A stretch of 64,000 nt of DNA from Silurus meridionalis (Eukaryota; Chordata; Actinopteri; Siluriformes; Siluridae): assembly GCF_014805685.1 (NCBI RefSeq), contig NC_060886.1, positions 26,026,108-26,090,107 on the forward strand, given 5' to 3'. Position 1 is the first letter of the stretch. Each line of letters starts with the position of its first letter. Positions 11,224 to 23,159 of the stretch are shown piece by piece. Below the pieces are notes generated by a model. That model made no database searches, was not told where the DNA came from, and saw only the letters and a list, made by a program, of their open reading frames with translations. The position numbers and the translations under genes are program-made.

Positions 11224-12220
11224 TCACCCCTTCTTCCCACGGTTATGCAGGTTAAAGTCATTATTCAGGAGGATCAGTTCCTTTACATTGTCTTTGAGAT
11301 CACTGAAATAGTTTTTCAAATTTTTGATCAGGCTCCAGTTGACGAACATGTAGTCAACATAATCTTCTGATGTTTTGTGAATATTCCTAACATCGTAGTA
11401 TATTACAGAGCTTCTCATTTTAAGCTCATAGTCATCGACTACCCAGTACAACAAAAGATGAACAGAAGGATATGCCATATTCTTGGGAATGTCAATGGTG
11501 ATGGTTGTTTTTTGTAGGTCTTGTACAGCTTTAAGAGCTCATCTAAGTCGAGCTGATAGCGGTGGATCACGCTGATGATGGATACTACATGGATTTGAAG
11601 TTGTGCGTTGCGTTTCGTGGTGTTCTTCATCTTAAGTCTTGCTGCATGGATGAGCATCTGCAGATGGAAAGCTGCACCGTTAGTCCATTGCTTCATGGAG
11701 CGTGAGCTCATCTGGTTATCATGCAGCATGAGTTTTTCAGACGGGTCAGCTGTTCACTCAGTTGTCTCTCCAGGCGTTCAGTCTCCTCTAAAGCTTTTGT
11801 GGGTTGGTGTAAATACATGCCCAGGCGTTTGATATACTCCTCCATCGAGTCTCTCACACCCGAAGCCTTTTCCTCGGCGAACACACGGCGCATCATTCCC
11901 AGCTTGTTGTCCACATTCCCGCTTTTCACCAAAGACCCGATCGCGATATCGAGCAGTATAGAAATGACCAGTGCGCATAAGCCGACCGCGTTTGGTACAT
12001 TACTGAAAGCAGATAAAGAAGAGCCCAGGCTACCAATGTAGCCAGGACTCTTACTCAACATCTGGCTAACTGAGGCCTCAAGTTCAGCTGCTGCGTTTAA
12101 TCCGGAGTATTTAATCAAAGAGGTATCGATCCCAATATCAGGCATTGTTCCAGATGATTCAGCAGCATTCAACAATTGAGAGAAAAAGGGCGTTGGATCT
12201 TTTTCAATTGTGTTTCCCAT
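11224..12220 (-). pseudogene. Unrecognised MGN-start protein gene with two single-base frameshifts
   Basis: I do not recognise the family and assign no function. The minus-strand frame starts at MGNTIEK (ATG at 12218-12220, GATATGG context); Met-Gly-Asn is a good N-myristoylation signal. It then has a small-residue region and one hydrophobic stretch (NAVGLCALVISILLDIAIGSLV, split here as residues roughly 85-110) that could be a membrane segment, followed by a charged helical part (LEETERLERQLSEQL). Frame 1 ends at a stop near 11708, but clear protein continues in a second frame (from about 11729: QMSSRSMKQW, FHLQMLIHAARL) and then a third (to the stop at 11224: YPSVHLLLYWVVDDYEL). Both breaks lie in A runs of the sense strand (5 A near 11733, 6 A near 11514); one extra A in each gives 999 nt, exactly 333 codons. 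It appears intronless over the coding part; a splice-acceptor-like TTTTAG about 30 bp upstream suggests a 5' UTR intron. It may be a young pseudogene or a good gene with homopolymer assembly errors. Confidence 0.65.
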
Positions 12221-12499
12221 ATCGGCGAATAGCAGATAAAAACTAAAACAGTCAAGACACTGTCGGTTTACACTGTACAGAAGGGAGGTTTGCAAGTCAA
12301 AATGACTACTGTACCGCCACCAGCTGTGCAGGAGACACTTTACTTTGTATGTATCGCTGCAAACCTCCAAAAGGGAGGAACATCTGCCCCAAGTTGGTTG
12401 GGAGACCTCCAAGAAGCAGAGCTCGAATGGGGGGCTGACAGCTAAATCCTGGATGAAGGGCTTCAGAATAGATTCTATCATCTGGTCCTCTCAGCGTAA

Positions 12500-12539
12500 A
12501 CAGACAGACAGACAGACAGATAGATAGATAGATAGATAC
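12500..12539. repeat. (CAGA)n(TAGA)n microsatellite
   Basis: About 17 bp of CAGA repeat followed by TAGA repeats, upstream of the MGN gene. Confidence 0.9.
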
Positions 12540-12615
12540 TCGCTCACTCACTCATGCAGTTAACAATAGTGCAGATAAATATGTTGCATATGTACAGCAT
12601 GTTTATATATGTATA

Positions 12616-13603
12616 CAGTGGGGCAAACAAGTATTTAGTCAGCCACCAATTGTGCAAGTTCTCCCACTTAAAAAGATGAGCGAGGCCTGTAATTTTCATC
12701 ATAGGTACACTTCAACTATGAGACAAAATAAGAAAAAAAAATCCAGAGAATCACATTGTGTGAATTTTAAAGCATTTATTTGCAAATTATGGTGGAAAAT
12801 AAGTATTTGGTCACCTACAAAAAAAAGAAAGATTTCTGGCTCTTACAGACCTGTAACTTCTTCTTTAGGAGGCTTCTCTGTCCTCCACTTGTTACCTGTA
12901 TTAATGGCACCTGTTTGAAGTTGTGAACAGGTGTTTTTTATACTGATAACGAGTTCAAACAGTCAGACTCCAAACTCCACTATGGCCAAGACCAAAGAGC
13001 TCTCAAAGGGCACCAGTAACAAAATTGTAGACCTGCACCAGGCTGGGAAGAATGGATCTGCAGTAGGTAAACAACTTGGTGTGAAGGAATCAACTGTGGG
13101 ATCATTTATTAGAAAATGAAAGACATACAAGACCACTGATAATCTCCCTCGATCTCGGGCTCCACGCAAGATCTCACCCTGTGGGGTCAAAATGATCACA
13201 AGAACGGTGAGCAAAAATCCCAGAACCACACTGGGGGACTAAGTGAATGACCTGCAAAGAGCTGGGACCAAAGTAAAAAAGGCTACCATCAGTAACACAC
13301 TACGCCGCCAGTGACTCAAATCCTGCAGTGCCAGACGTGTCCCCCTGCTTAAGCCAGTACATGTACACACAAGAAGTTGTTACAGGTTTGTAAGAGTCAG
13401 AAATCTTTCTTTTTTGTAGGTGACCAAATACTTATTTTCCACCATAATTTGCAAATAAATTCTTTAAAAATCAGACAATGTGATTTTCTCATTTTGTCTC
13501 TCATAGTTGAAGTGTACTTATGAAAATTACAGGCCTCTCTCATCTTTTTAAGCAGGAGAACTTGCACAATTGGTGGCTGACTAAGTACTTTTTTGCCCCA
13601 CCG

Positions 13604-13605
<2 letters not shown>
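12616..13605 (+). mobile_element. Tc1-like transposon, internally deleted, long inverted ends
   Basis: The left end CAGTGGGGCAAACAAGTATTT follows a TA; the right end mirrors it (AAGTACTTTTTTGCCCCAC) and runs into a TG/TA array. The two inverted ends match for roughly 230 bp (about 12616-12850 and 13380-13603). The interior keeps the start of a transposase, ATGGCCAAGACC at 12981 reading MAKTKELSKG, through two helix-turn-helix units, with an in-frame TGA at 13117-13119 and another stop later. The catalytic domain is missing. It is non-autonomous, though intact ends might once have allowed movement in trans. Confidence 0.85.
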
Positions 13606-13722
<117 letters not shown>

Positions 13723-13724
13723 TA

Positions 13725-14524
13725 CAGTGGAACCCGGTTATGTCGATGTCCTAGGGGTCGCCAAAAGCATCGAGGTAACCGATGATCGAGATAAACGAAA
13801 ATTAAAATGGCGGCAATATATTAACGTGCTTGAAATTTCTTTATGTACATGATGTGCATTAATAAATGAGAATGTGCATGCACGTGTTTTTGAAGGGTTT
13901 TTTACACAACAGCGTTGTTTGATTTGTTTGATGAAGGCATGCTATAAAAATACATACAGTACATGTTTATCTGTCAGGAATCCACCTGCCACGCCCCTTC
14001 GCCCCCTTCAGCGTGTCAGGTGCTTTCTTGGCCGCTTTCTCTGAAGCACATATGGTGCTCCTTTAGCATCATCACCAGCTCCTTTATTGTTGGTATATGT
14101 TGGGTCACGGCGGTCGTTGTTATCGCTCATGCGTTACCCGGTACATGTCTTCACACCGGCACTCTCTCAACGGTTGCTCTTTTTTTCCCAAAGCCGCGCC
14201 ACGCCCCTACTAACACTACGGACACTAGCACTAACTAACAGCAGAGATTCACCAGTATACAATACAACACCTGTAGCAGCTGTAAGACTTGATTTTTCCG
14301 CCACTTTTCCAGAGTTGTTCTGTGGCTGCACCGAGATAACCGACGTTGAATGGCAAATTTTTCCCCCCTTGTGCTCGAGATATTAGGGTTCGGCGACATA
14401 AAAAAAGTCGGCATAACCGATAAAAAATTATCAGAAAAAGCGAGAATTTGGCGGTTTCACTTAAAAAACGTCGACTTAATAGGGTTGTCGAGGTAACCGA
14501 GGGCGAGATAACTGGGTTCCACTG
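13725..14524. mobile_element. Tigger/pogo-like non-autonomous DNA transposon, 800 bp
   Basis: Exactly 800 bp between TA target duplications. Ends are inverted repeats: CAGTGGAACCCGGTTATGTC on the left and the complement of GATAACTGGGTTCCACTG on the right, with sub-terminal motifs (CGAGGTAACCGA) repeated near both ends. The ends resemble pogo/Tigger elements. No transposase frame is visible; the interior (about 13970-14300) is more GC-rich than its flanks and carries no recognised protein. Confidence 0.75.
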
Positions 14525-15440
14525 TATTTCATTTCATCCAAACACAAGTTCCTGGGCGTAACCTTCATTCACCTCACATTTTTAAATAGTGTTAGTACAT
14601 GCATAGTTAATTATTTGCTCAATAATGTCAGCTCATGAGTGTTATTGTATCTTCATGGTTTTACTTTAAGAGGCCAACAATCACAAACTCATCATTATGA
14701 AGCATATACTATAGTTAGTATATATTAAGTCAATGTAATAAGTAATAAAGTCAATGCATGTTTGTCATGATGATTATGTGGCCAATCATCACAAACTCAT
14801 TATTAATTAAGCAGGTATGAACATAATAAACCTGAGTGGAACAATTTTGTAAAATTAGAGTATGTGAGTGACAGCTGTGTGCTTGGCCACATCCGTGTAT
14901 TTATATTGCTCATGCCAACATGGATTATCATAATTTTGCAAGAGTGGAATAAAGTAATGATAAATTACTTGCACCTATCCTGTGTCACTTGATTTTTTTG
15001 TCTCCTTTTCCTGCAACTTACCACTCTGTGTGCACTCTGTCTTTACCAAAACAGGAATCATTTACACATGTGGAGTGCTCCATGCCTGGGAAGACTGAGT
15101 TTATGGTGCTTAATCTGGGGTGATTCATTTAAACACACCTCAAGATCTGCTGTGAGACTTAGACCTCAAGCCTAGATGTTGTTTATGTTTACATCAGATG
15201 TGGCAAAACACAACAGATTTATAGTGCACAGTACGAGAATAAAATCTTTGTGAATGTTATATTCTTTTTAACTCCCTTTATTTTGTTCTTATTGGCAGAA
15301 ATCTGTTCTTCTACTTTTAATTTATGAGAACAGATAACTACTAGATTAAATAGCTCATATTTTATTTAGCATTGTCTTTCTACTTCTATAATATTTACTT
15401 TAGCCACAGTATGCATATTTATTGCACATTAGTATGCACA
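14525..15440. other. Non-coding stretch, no recognised gene or repeat
   Basis: AT-rich sequence with a loose internal duplication (ATCACAAACTCAT occurs near 14680 and 14790, about 110 bp apart). No convincing coding frame. Confidence 0.4.
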
Positions 15441-15527
15441 TATTATTCTGCATTTATTGTAATTAGCAATTATATATATTCTTTATGAATATATATAATT
15501 GCTAATTACAATAAATGCAGAATAATA
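15441..15527. repeat. Perfect 40-bp inverted repeat with 7-nt loop
   Basis: Positions 15441-15480 are the exact reverse complement of 15488-15527, with CTTTATG between them. All 40 bp pair without mismatch; the match stops at the next base on each side. It is mostly A+T. It can form a cruciform, or an 87-nt hairpin if transcribed from either strand. Confidence 0.97.
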
Positions 15528-16862
15528 GGTGCAACATTTTTTGCAACATTTTATATTTTATGGCAGAAAGAGATATAATATAAGCAGTTTACAAAACTTC
15601 TAGTTACAGAAAAAACACTTTTTTTTTTTTAAACATAATCATTATCCAGTAGTAGTCAGGAGGAGACTGCAGTGGAGCTGTGATATCAGCAGAGTATGAG
15701 AGAATTAAACCGAGTCTTATTTTGGGCAAATCATTTGTCAGCAATGTTGTGAAATATCAAAAATATGTACAATCCTGAATTAATAGTAGGTTATTCAATG
15801 GTATATAAACAAATGTATTTTATGTATTAGGTACTTAAAATATTGTAAAATGTTTTCATCTTTATTTTAGACAGGTCACGCAATAGGGTTTTGACAGCAG
15901 TCTGCCAAAATAATATGTAGGTGTAAAACAGTTTCAATCTAATTGAAATAAAATTAATTTATGTCCTTGTAATAATCTTTACATAGACAGTGAGTTTCTA
16001 AAGGCTGACTTCATTCTTAATGTGTATTTTAGTTGTTTTAGACCTGGCAGTGCTGCTGGTAGTCAACATTTAAATCCATTAAAACATATTAAGTCATTGA
16101 TATGGTTACACATTAAATACCCCTATAAAATTTCATGTGTGGCAGTACATTTCAGAATATGTTCTTTAAAACCAAACATTTTTTTGCAAATATCCTTTGC
16201 CATCTTCATATCCAATTCCAAATTTTGCCATCAAAGGCGATGTTTTTAAATTGGATGTTACAGTGAAATAATACTCTCTGAGGTAAGTTAAGTTGGTTGT
16301 AGCCAAATCGATTTGCTTTGCTTTCCTGTCAGGTCACTAACTGTACTAACAACAATCTGAACAAAAACAACAACATAAGGAGGGCAGGAACCAATGAATT
16401 TACTGCTAAAGTGTTTACTATAATTTCACCATGAATTGAATAGTGGGATTAATGTTTGATTATATTCAGCATGAGAAAGCTCTAGGGAGGCCTCCATGTG
16501 CTGATCCGTACTGATGTTGACGCTCAAAAGTGTGAGGTATTTGAGCGGGTTTCCAGGTGCGAAATAATATCTTAATTCTGTTTCATGGTCTTTTCCTATT
16601 ATCTCACTCTTGAGGCAAGCAACCTCCAGTACAAGTGCAAAATTTGATCTCTGAGGTAAACCCTTTTAATGAGCTAGAAATTTGAAAACATTTGGAAATG
16701 TTGCTTAAGTTTTATATTTTCTTACCACTCACTACCTAATTAATGATATACGCTTTTTTTTCCAGATAACTGTGCTGTTAATGATTCTGTCCCTGTATTT
16801 GAACATTTAAACAATTCAACAATTTGGCCAAATTCATGTCAAAGGGGAACCTTGAAGCTACA
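15528..16862. other. Non-coding stretch, nothing recognised
   Basis: AT-rich sequence without a protein-like frame or recognisable transposon end. A frame at 16022-16249 is short and has no family resemblance. Confidence 0.4.
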
Positions 16863-17207
16863 TCAGGCAATTTTAATCAATTCAGTGGATGTGAGAGTGT
16901 GAATAGTACAAAGTGTATGAGTGAACACTGGGGTGTCTTGGTCATCCAGGATTGGGGAAAAAGGGTTGAGGTCTCTGCAGTAAAGTGAGAGAAATATCCA
17001 AATAGTCACATAAAGATCGAACTTGCACACCTTGCTGTATCTATTGTGCCCCTTGTTTACTTTGAGTTTTATCCCTGGACCTTCCTCAGGAGAGTGTGGC
17101 TGGTCTAGCCATGAGGTGGACTTGATAATATTGTCCAAATAGGTATCTGTGAACTGTTGGTGAGGACGATAAAATCCTTCAATGTTTGAGACACTCTTTG
17201 TAGCCAT
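16863..17207 (-). mobile_element. Possible Gypsy-type reverse-transcriptase relic
   Basis: The minus-strand frame contains RPHQQFTDTYLDNIIKSTSW. This resembles the Gypsy RT block around the catalytic Y-L-D-D box, here with the second Asp changed to Asn. Flanking protein matches fade quickly and no LTR is visible. The call rests on this one block, so it is tentative. Confidence 0.4.
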
Positions 17208-17815
17208 GGGGTGAGGACATTAGGAAGTCCATAGACAGAGATTGTAATTAATTTTGGGATCCTGTGGGAACTTCTGTTCAGTTTCTCTTGAGAAGTATGG
17301 GTAACTCAGGCACCAGACATGCCAGGAGCATCTATTTGCTAGAGCAGGGTTGCTGGCAATGTGAGGATGATAGTGCTCTTAGAATCTACAGCTCCTTCAG
17401 TGTTATTTCGTCACCACATTGGCCTCCAAAATAAAGGCCACAAATGCCCTTGATTGTGTGCAGGAAGAAGTACTCATGCAGGAGCATCACCTACTTATTT
17501 CATTAACTGTAGATGCAATTTAGAAATGCAATACTAATATTTAGTTAATAAGAAATGGTCTAAAAACCCTACAAACAAATTGCACTAGAACAGTATACAT
17601 GCAGCAGATCGTGTGGGGCTTTCTCAATATGCAGTATATGAAATATTAGATTTTATTTGTTATTACTTTTACGAATAGACACTGTCCCAAAGCAGCTTTA
17701 GAGAAATAAATAGATACAAATACAAATATTTATACATATAAAATATATATAAGAAATATACATTTTTGTATTAAAAGTGGTCTGAGGAAGGACAACTGGT
17801 GAACCGGTGACAGGG

Positions 17816-18196
17816 TTCTTCTTCTTCTTCTTCTTTTGGCTTCTCCCATAAGGGGTCGCCACAGCGGATCATCAGTCTCTACACCCCCCCTGTCCTCTTA
17901 ATCTGCCTCTTTTAACCAAACTACCTGCATGTCTTCCCTCACCACATCCATAAACCTTCTCCTTGGTCTTCCTCTTTTCCTCCTTCCTGGTGGTTTCATC
18001 CTCAGCATTCTCCTACTAATATACCCCATGTCCCTCCTCTGTCCAAACCATCTCAATCTCACCTCCCTCACCTTGTCTCCAAAACGTCCTACATGCGCTG
18101 TCCCTCTAATAAACTCATTTCTAACCCTGTCCATTGTCGTCACTCCCAACGAAAACCTCAACATCTTCAGCTCTGCTACCTCCAGCTCCACCTCCA
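17816..18196 (-). mobile_element. RTE LINE 3' end fragment
   Basis: The minus strand encodes the C-terminal part of the LINE protein (LKMLRFSLGVTTMDRVRNEF, PPGRRKRGRPRRRFMD) and ends at about 17816 in a CTTn tail on the plus strand, i.e. (GAA)n at the element's 3' end. It is truncated at its 5' side near 18196, the usual result of incomplete reverse transcription. The complete copy inserted just to its right. Confidence 0.9.
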
Positions 18197-18228
18197 TGTT
18201 TACCACTGTGTAGCATCACCTCTTCTTT

Positions 18229-18247
18229 TAATAAACATAGTATAATC
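18229..18247. repeat. Target-site duplication of the complete RTE LINE, left copy
   Basis: TAATAAACATAGTATAATC, repeated exactly at 21381-21399. The two copies frame the LINE at 18248..21380. Confidence 0.95.
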
Positions 18248-21200
18248 TTCTTCTTCTTCTTCTTCTTTCGGCTGCTCCCATTAGGGGTTGCCACAGCGGA
18301 TCATCCGTCTCCATACCACCCTGTCCTCTACATCTGCCTCTTTCACACCAACTACCTGCATGTCTTCCTCACCACATCCATGAACCTCCTCCTTGGCCTT
18401 CCTCTTTTCCTCCTACCTGGTGGCTCCATCTTCAGCATTCTTCTACCAATATAATTCATGTCCCTTCTCTGCACATGTCCAAACCATCTCAATCTCGCCT
18501 CCCTCACCTTGTCACCAAAACATCCTACATGTGCTGTCCCTCTAATAAACTCATTTCTAATCTTGTCCATCCTCGTCACTCCCAACGAAAACCTTAACAT
18601 CTTCAGCTCTGCTACCTCCAGCTCTGCCTCCTGCCTTTTACTCAATGCCACTGTCTCTAATCCATACAACATCGCAGGTCTCACCACAGTCCTATAAACT
18701 TTCCCTTTCATTCTTGCAGATACCCTACTATCACAAATCACTCCTGTCACTCTTCTCCACCCACTCCACCCTGCCTGCACTCTTTTCTTTACTTCTCTAA
18801 CACACTCTCCATTACTTTGCACTGTTGACCCCAGGTACCTGAACTCCTCCACCTTCTCCACCTCTTCTCCCTGCAACCGCATCACTCCACTGCCCTCCCT
18901 CTCATTCACACACATGTACTCTGTCTTACTCCTACTGACTTTCATTCCCCTTCTCTCCAGCGCATATCTCCACCTCTCCAGGCTCTTCTCAACCTGCTCT
19001 ACTCTCACCACAAATCACAATATCATCTGCAAACATCATAGTCCAGGAGACTCCTGTCTGACCTCGTCCGTCAACCTGTCCATCACCACTGCAAACAGGA
19101 AAGGGCTCAGGGCCGATCCTTGATGCAGTCCAACCTTCACTCTGAACCAGTCTGTCGTACCTACTGCACACTTCACTGCCGTCACACTGTCCTCATACAT
19201 GTCCTGCACCACCCTTACATACTTCTCTGACACACCTGACTTCCTCATACAATACCACAACTCCTCTCTTGGCACTCTGTCGACGCTTTCTCTAAATCCA
19301 CAAATACACAATGCAATTCCTTCTGTCCTTCTCTATACTTCTCCATCAACATCCTCAAAGCAAATAAGGCATCTGTGGTGCACTTCCTCGGCATGAAACC
19401 ATACTGTTGCTCACAGATGGTCACCTCTTCTCTCAGCCTGGCTTCCACTACTCTTTCCCATAACTTCATGGTGTGACTGATCAACTTAATTCCCCTGTAG
19501 TTACTGCAGGTCTGCACATCTCCTTATGCTTAAAGATCGGTACCAGCACACTCCTTCTCCATTCCTCAGGCATCCTCTCCCCTTCCAGAATCCTGTTAAA
19601 CAATCTGGTTAAAAACTCCACTGCCATCTCTCCTAAACATCTCCACGCCTACCGGTATGTCATCTGGTCCAACCGACTTTCCATTCTTCATCCTCTTAAT
19701 CGCTGCTCTCACTTCCTCCTTACTAATCCTATCTACATCCTGCTTCACCAACTCCACATCCTCCAACCTTCTCTCTCTGTGATTTTCCTCATTCATCAGC
19801 TGCTCAAAACACTCCCTCCACCTTCTCAACACACTCTCCTCACTAGTCAACACATTTCCTCTCCATCCTTTATTGCTCTAACTTGCAGTACATCCTTCCC
19901 AGCTCGGTCCCTCTGCCTGGCCAATCGGTATAACTCCTTTTCTCCTTCCTTAGTGTCCAACCTCTTATACAGCTCCTCATATGCCTTTTCCTTGGCTTTT
20001 GCCACATCCCTTTTTACCTGCTGCCACATCTCCTTGTACTCCTGCCTACTTTTCTCATCACTCTGTCGATCCCACTTCTGTTTTGCCAACCTCTTTCCCC
20101 TAATGCTCTCCTGCACTTCCTCATTCCACCACCACGTCTCCTTGTCTTGCTTTCTATTTCCAGATGTCACACCAAGTACTTTTCTAGCTGCCTCCTCATC
20201 ACTCCTGCAGTAGTTCCCCAATCATCCGCACCTCTTCACCACCACCGAGCCCCTGTCTGACCTCTTCCCTGAACCTCACACTACACTCTTCCTCCTTCAG
20301 TTTCCACCATCTTATTCTTCTTTCAATCCTTACATTCCTCCTCTTCTTCTTCGCCTCCAAAACCATCCTACAGACCACCATCCGATGCTGTCTAGCTACA
20401 CTGTCCCCGCCAACACCTTACAGTCTCCAATCTCCTTCAGGTTGCATCTCCTGCATAGCACATAGTCCACCTGTGTGCACCTTCCTCCACTCTATACGCC
20501 ACCCTATGATCCTCCTTCTTCTTAAAATACGTGTTCACCACTGCCATTTCCATCCTTTTAGCAAAATCTACCACCATCTGCCCTTCCACATTCCTCTCCT
20601 TAAAACCATACCTACCCATCACCTCCTCATCACCTCTGTTCCCTTCACCTACATGCCCATTAAAGTCTGCCCCAATCACCAATCGTTCTTTCCTAGGTAC
20701 ACCATCTACCACTTCATCTAATTCACTCCAGAATCTTTCCTTTTCCTCCATCTCACAGCCAACTTGTGGAGCATAGGCACTGATGACATTTATCATCATC
20801 CTTCAACTTCCACCTTCACGATCATCACCCTATCAGAAACTCTCTTCACCTCCACTACACTCTTACTGTACTCTTCCTTCAGAATCACCCCTACACCATT
20901 TCTCTTCCCATCCACACCATGATAAAACAGTTTAAATCCACCTCCAATGTTCCTGGCCTTACTCCCTTTCCACTTGGTCTCCTGAACACACAGCATATCT
21001 ACCTTTCTCCTCTCCATCATATCAGCTATCTCTCCCTTTACCCGTCATAGTACCAACATTTAAAGTACCAACCCGAACCTCTACTCTCCTACACTGCTCC
21101 TTTTCCTGCCGTCTCTGTAGGCGTCTTCCTCCTCTCCTTCTCCTCCTTGACCAACAGTAGCCCAATTTCCACCGGTACCCTGTCGGCTAACGATACCTGT

Positions 21201-21380
21201 GGCGGTCGTTGTTAACCCGGGCCTCGACCGATCCGGTATGAGATTCTCCTTTGTGATCCGCATATTTGATTTGGCACATGTTTTACGCTGGATGCCCTTC
21301 CTAACGCAACCCTCCCCATTTACCCGGGCTTGGGACCGGCACTAAGAGTGCACTGGCTTGTGCCCCCCTAATGGCTGGGT
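18248..21380 (-). mobile_element. Full-length RTE-clade LINE (3133 bp) with target-site duplications
   Basis: The boundaries are set by a 19-bp direct repeat on both sides. Read 5' to 3' on the minus strand: leader (21380-21264), endonuclease (about 21150-20440; VDMLCVQETKWKG, ISAYAPQVGCE, GADFNGHV), linker, reverse transcriptase (about 19850-19000; [38 protein letters not shown] and MMFADDIVICG, whose FADD is the catalytic box), a C-terminal domain (MLYGLETVALSKRQEAELEV, PPGRRKRGRPRRRF) and a (GAA)n tail. At least several frameshifts and stops split the single long frame, so this copy is complete in length but not functional. Its perfect duplications show a fairly recent insertion. Parts of the same family occur at 1, 2938, 17816, 30321 and 46843. 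Confidence 0.95.
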
Positions 21381-21399
21381 TAATAAACATAGTATAATC
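21381..21399. repeat. Target-site duplication of the complete RTE LINE, right copy
   Basis: Exact copy of 18229-18247 at the 5' end of the element. Confidence 0.95.
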
Positions 21400-21689
21400 A
21401 TTTATCATAAAATATTATTTCAGCCATATAACTTTTTCACAGAAATTGGTCCTTGTTGACATTATGTATAGGCTACTTGTATTTGAGTTATTGAATCTTA
21501 TACAATTTTCTAAACAAAAAAAGCCTTAACATGGTTAAATATAAAAATTGTATCTTAGAGAATCAGACTGCTTGGGTACTGATTAATGTGAAGGGCTACC
21601 AGTTTGATACACACTTCTGAAATAACAAATTTGGTCAATTTACCTTTAATTATATGTTATTATTAATAATTAATGATATTCATCTATAT

Positions 21690-22750
21690 CAGGGTGTCAA
21701 ACTCAATTGCACATGGGGCCAAAACTCAAAGCACACTTTAGGACACGGGCCGTACAGGATAAACATTTATTAAACACACTAAAACAATGTTTTTTTTTTA
21801 AAACATAAATATGAATAAAAACAGAGGGGAATATTATTCCAGAATAAATAAAATTAAACTTTAAATAACTTAAAATATTTTGCTCTCCTGTCAAAATTAT
21901 ACAAGTTAGAAATATGAACATGCTGCAAAAAAACCCTGAACAAATAAATAAAAATTGTGCTTTTAAGTAAACGTTAAAACAACAGCAAATTAAAACAATC
22001 AGATTTATTTGCTTTTATGCCATTTTATTAAAAATTATCTTAAACTTTAAATAACTTGAAATATTTTGCTCTCCATAAAAATATCTCCTGTTAAACACAA
22101 GACGTCTCACAGCTTCATCATGCAGCTCTTCATAAACTCTCCCTCAGTAAATAACCTGCTGATGTGCCTCTGATTTCTCCTCTGTTTTCACACCAGCTTC
22201 ACTTTGTGATTTTGCTCTGGTGAAAAACATCTGCTGAAATGTCAGATTCTTCTTTAACTCTTCTCCTTTCTGTATCTTCTGCTCTGCATTCAGGTTTTTC
22301 AGCTTCTCATGATATTTTGTCTCGTAGATCGTCTTAGATTCAATTCCTTAATTACAGCCACATTTGCTCCACAAATAAAAGAAACACGTGTTTACCGCCA
22401 GGGTCAGTAAACATTTACTCAGAATCCCATCGGTGTTGAAAGGCTCAGTTTTCAGAATCAACTTTTCTCTTCGCCACTGTGAGGCGCTGTTTCACAATAA
22501 CTGTACAATAGGGTTAAATACATCAACAGAAGCTCGACTTGATTGATGCTGGAATGTTCTCAGGTAGTCTAGCGTTCGGTAAGGCAGCTAAAGCGCTGCA
22601 TTATGGGATCTGTAGTTTGTGTTATCAGAGCTTCATATCGCCGGGACATTGATTATAATAATAATAGATCTATATAAAATCATCTTGCGGGCCGGATATA
22701 ATTGTACGTCGGTCCGAATTTGTCCGCGGGCCTTGAGTTTGACACCCCTG
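21690..22750 (-). mobile_element. Decayed hAT transposon
   Basis: Ends are imperfect inverted repeats: CAGGGTGTCAAACTCAATTG on the left, and GGCCTTGAGTTTGACACCCCTG on the right. The flanking 8-mers ATCTATAT and ATGTATGT agree at 6 of 8 positions, as expected for an aged 8-bp hAT duplication. On the minus strand near 22180-22100 a frame reads EGEFMKSCMMKL, like the hAT transposase segment also found in GTF2IRD2. The rest of the transposase is lost. Confidence 0.75.
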
Positions 22751-23159
22751 ATGTATGTGGATGTGATGTATGTGTACCACTGATCATGTTAATGATTTCT
22801 CACAATAATTATCATCAATGTTTAACAAGGTAAGAAACAGCAATTTTTAGAAAAGGCCTGCGGGCGACTCATGTGGTCCTTGCGGGCGAAATGGTCTGCC
22901 TTTCTGCAAGCACTTGGGCAAAACTCCTTTTTAACCATGTTGTGTATTTTATCCGAGGTGATTATTAAGTCCCTCTTTACACAGCCACATCTAGATTTGT
23001 CACGTCATTCAAAAGTGGACAAACACAGGCCAGAACCTGCGTTTTTTACTTGTGTGTGACATGTCGGATCTGTCCCCTGCTTTATTTTTTTATGTGTTCA
23101 GGTTTCTAAATACCTGTGTATGTGTGCAAATTTGCATGTTTGTTGCTGTGAATTGTCAC

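Noticed and set aside
11608..12041. Plus-strand frames over the MGN gene
   Set aside because: The minus strand reads as coherent protein across the whole region; these are its shadows.
12221..12481. N-terminal extension of the MGN protein in the same open frame
   Set aside because: The extra 87 codons have unusual composition (Trp/Cys-rich) and follow no domain pattern, while MGN is a sensible start and an acceptor-like site lies between.
16022..16249. 75-codon plus-strand frame
   Set aside because: No family resemblance and no splice context.
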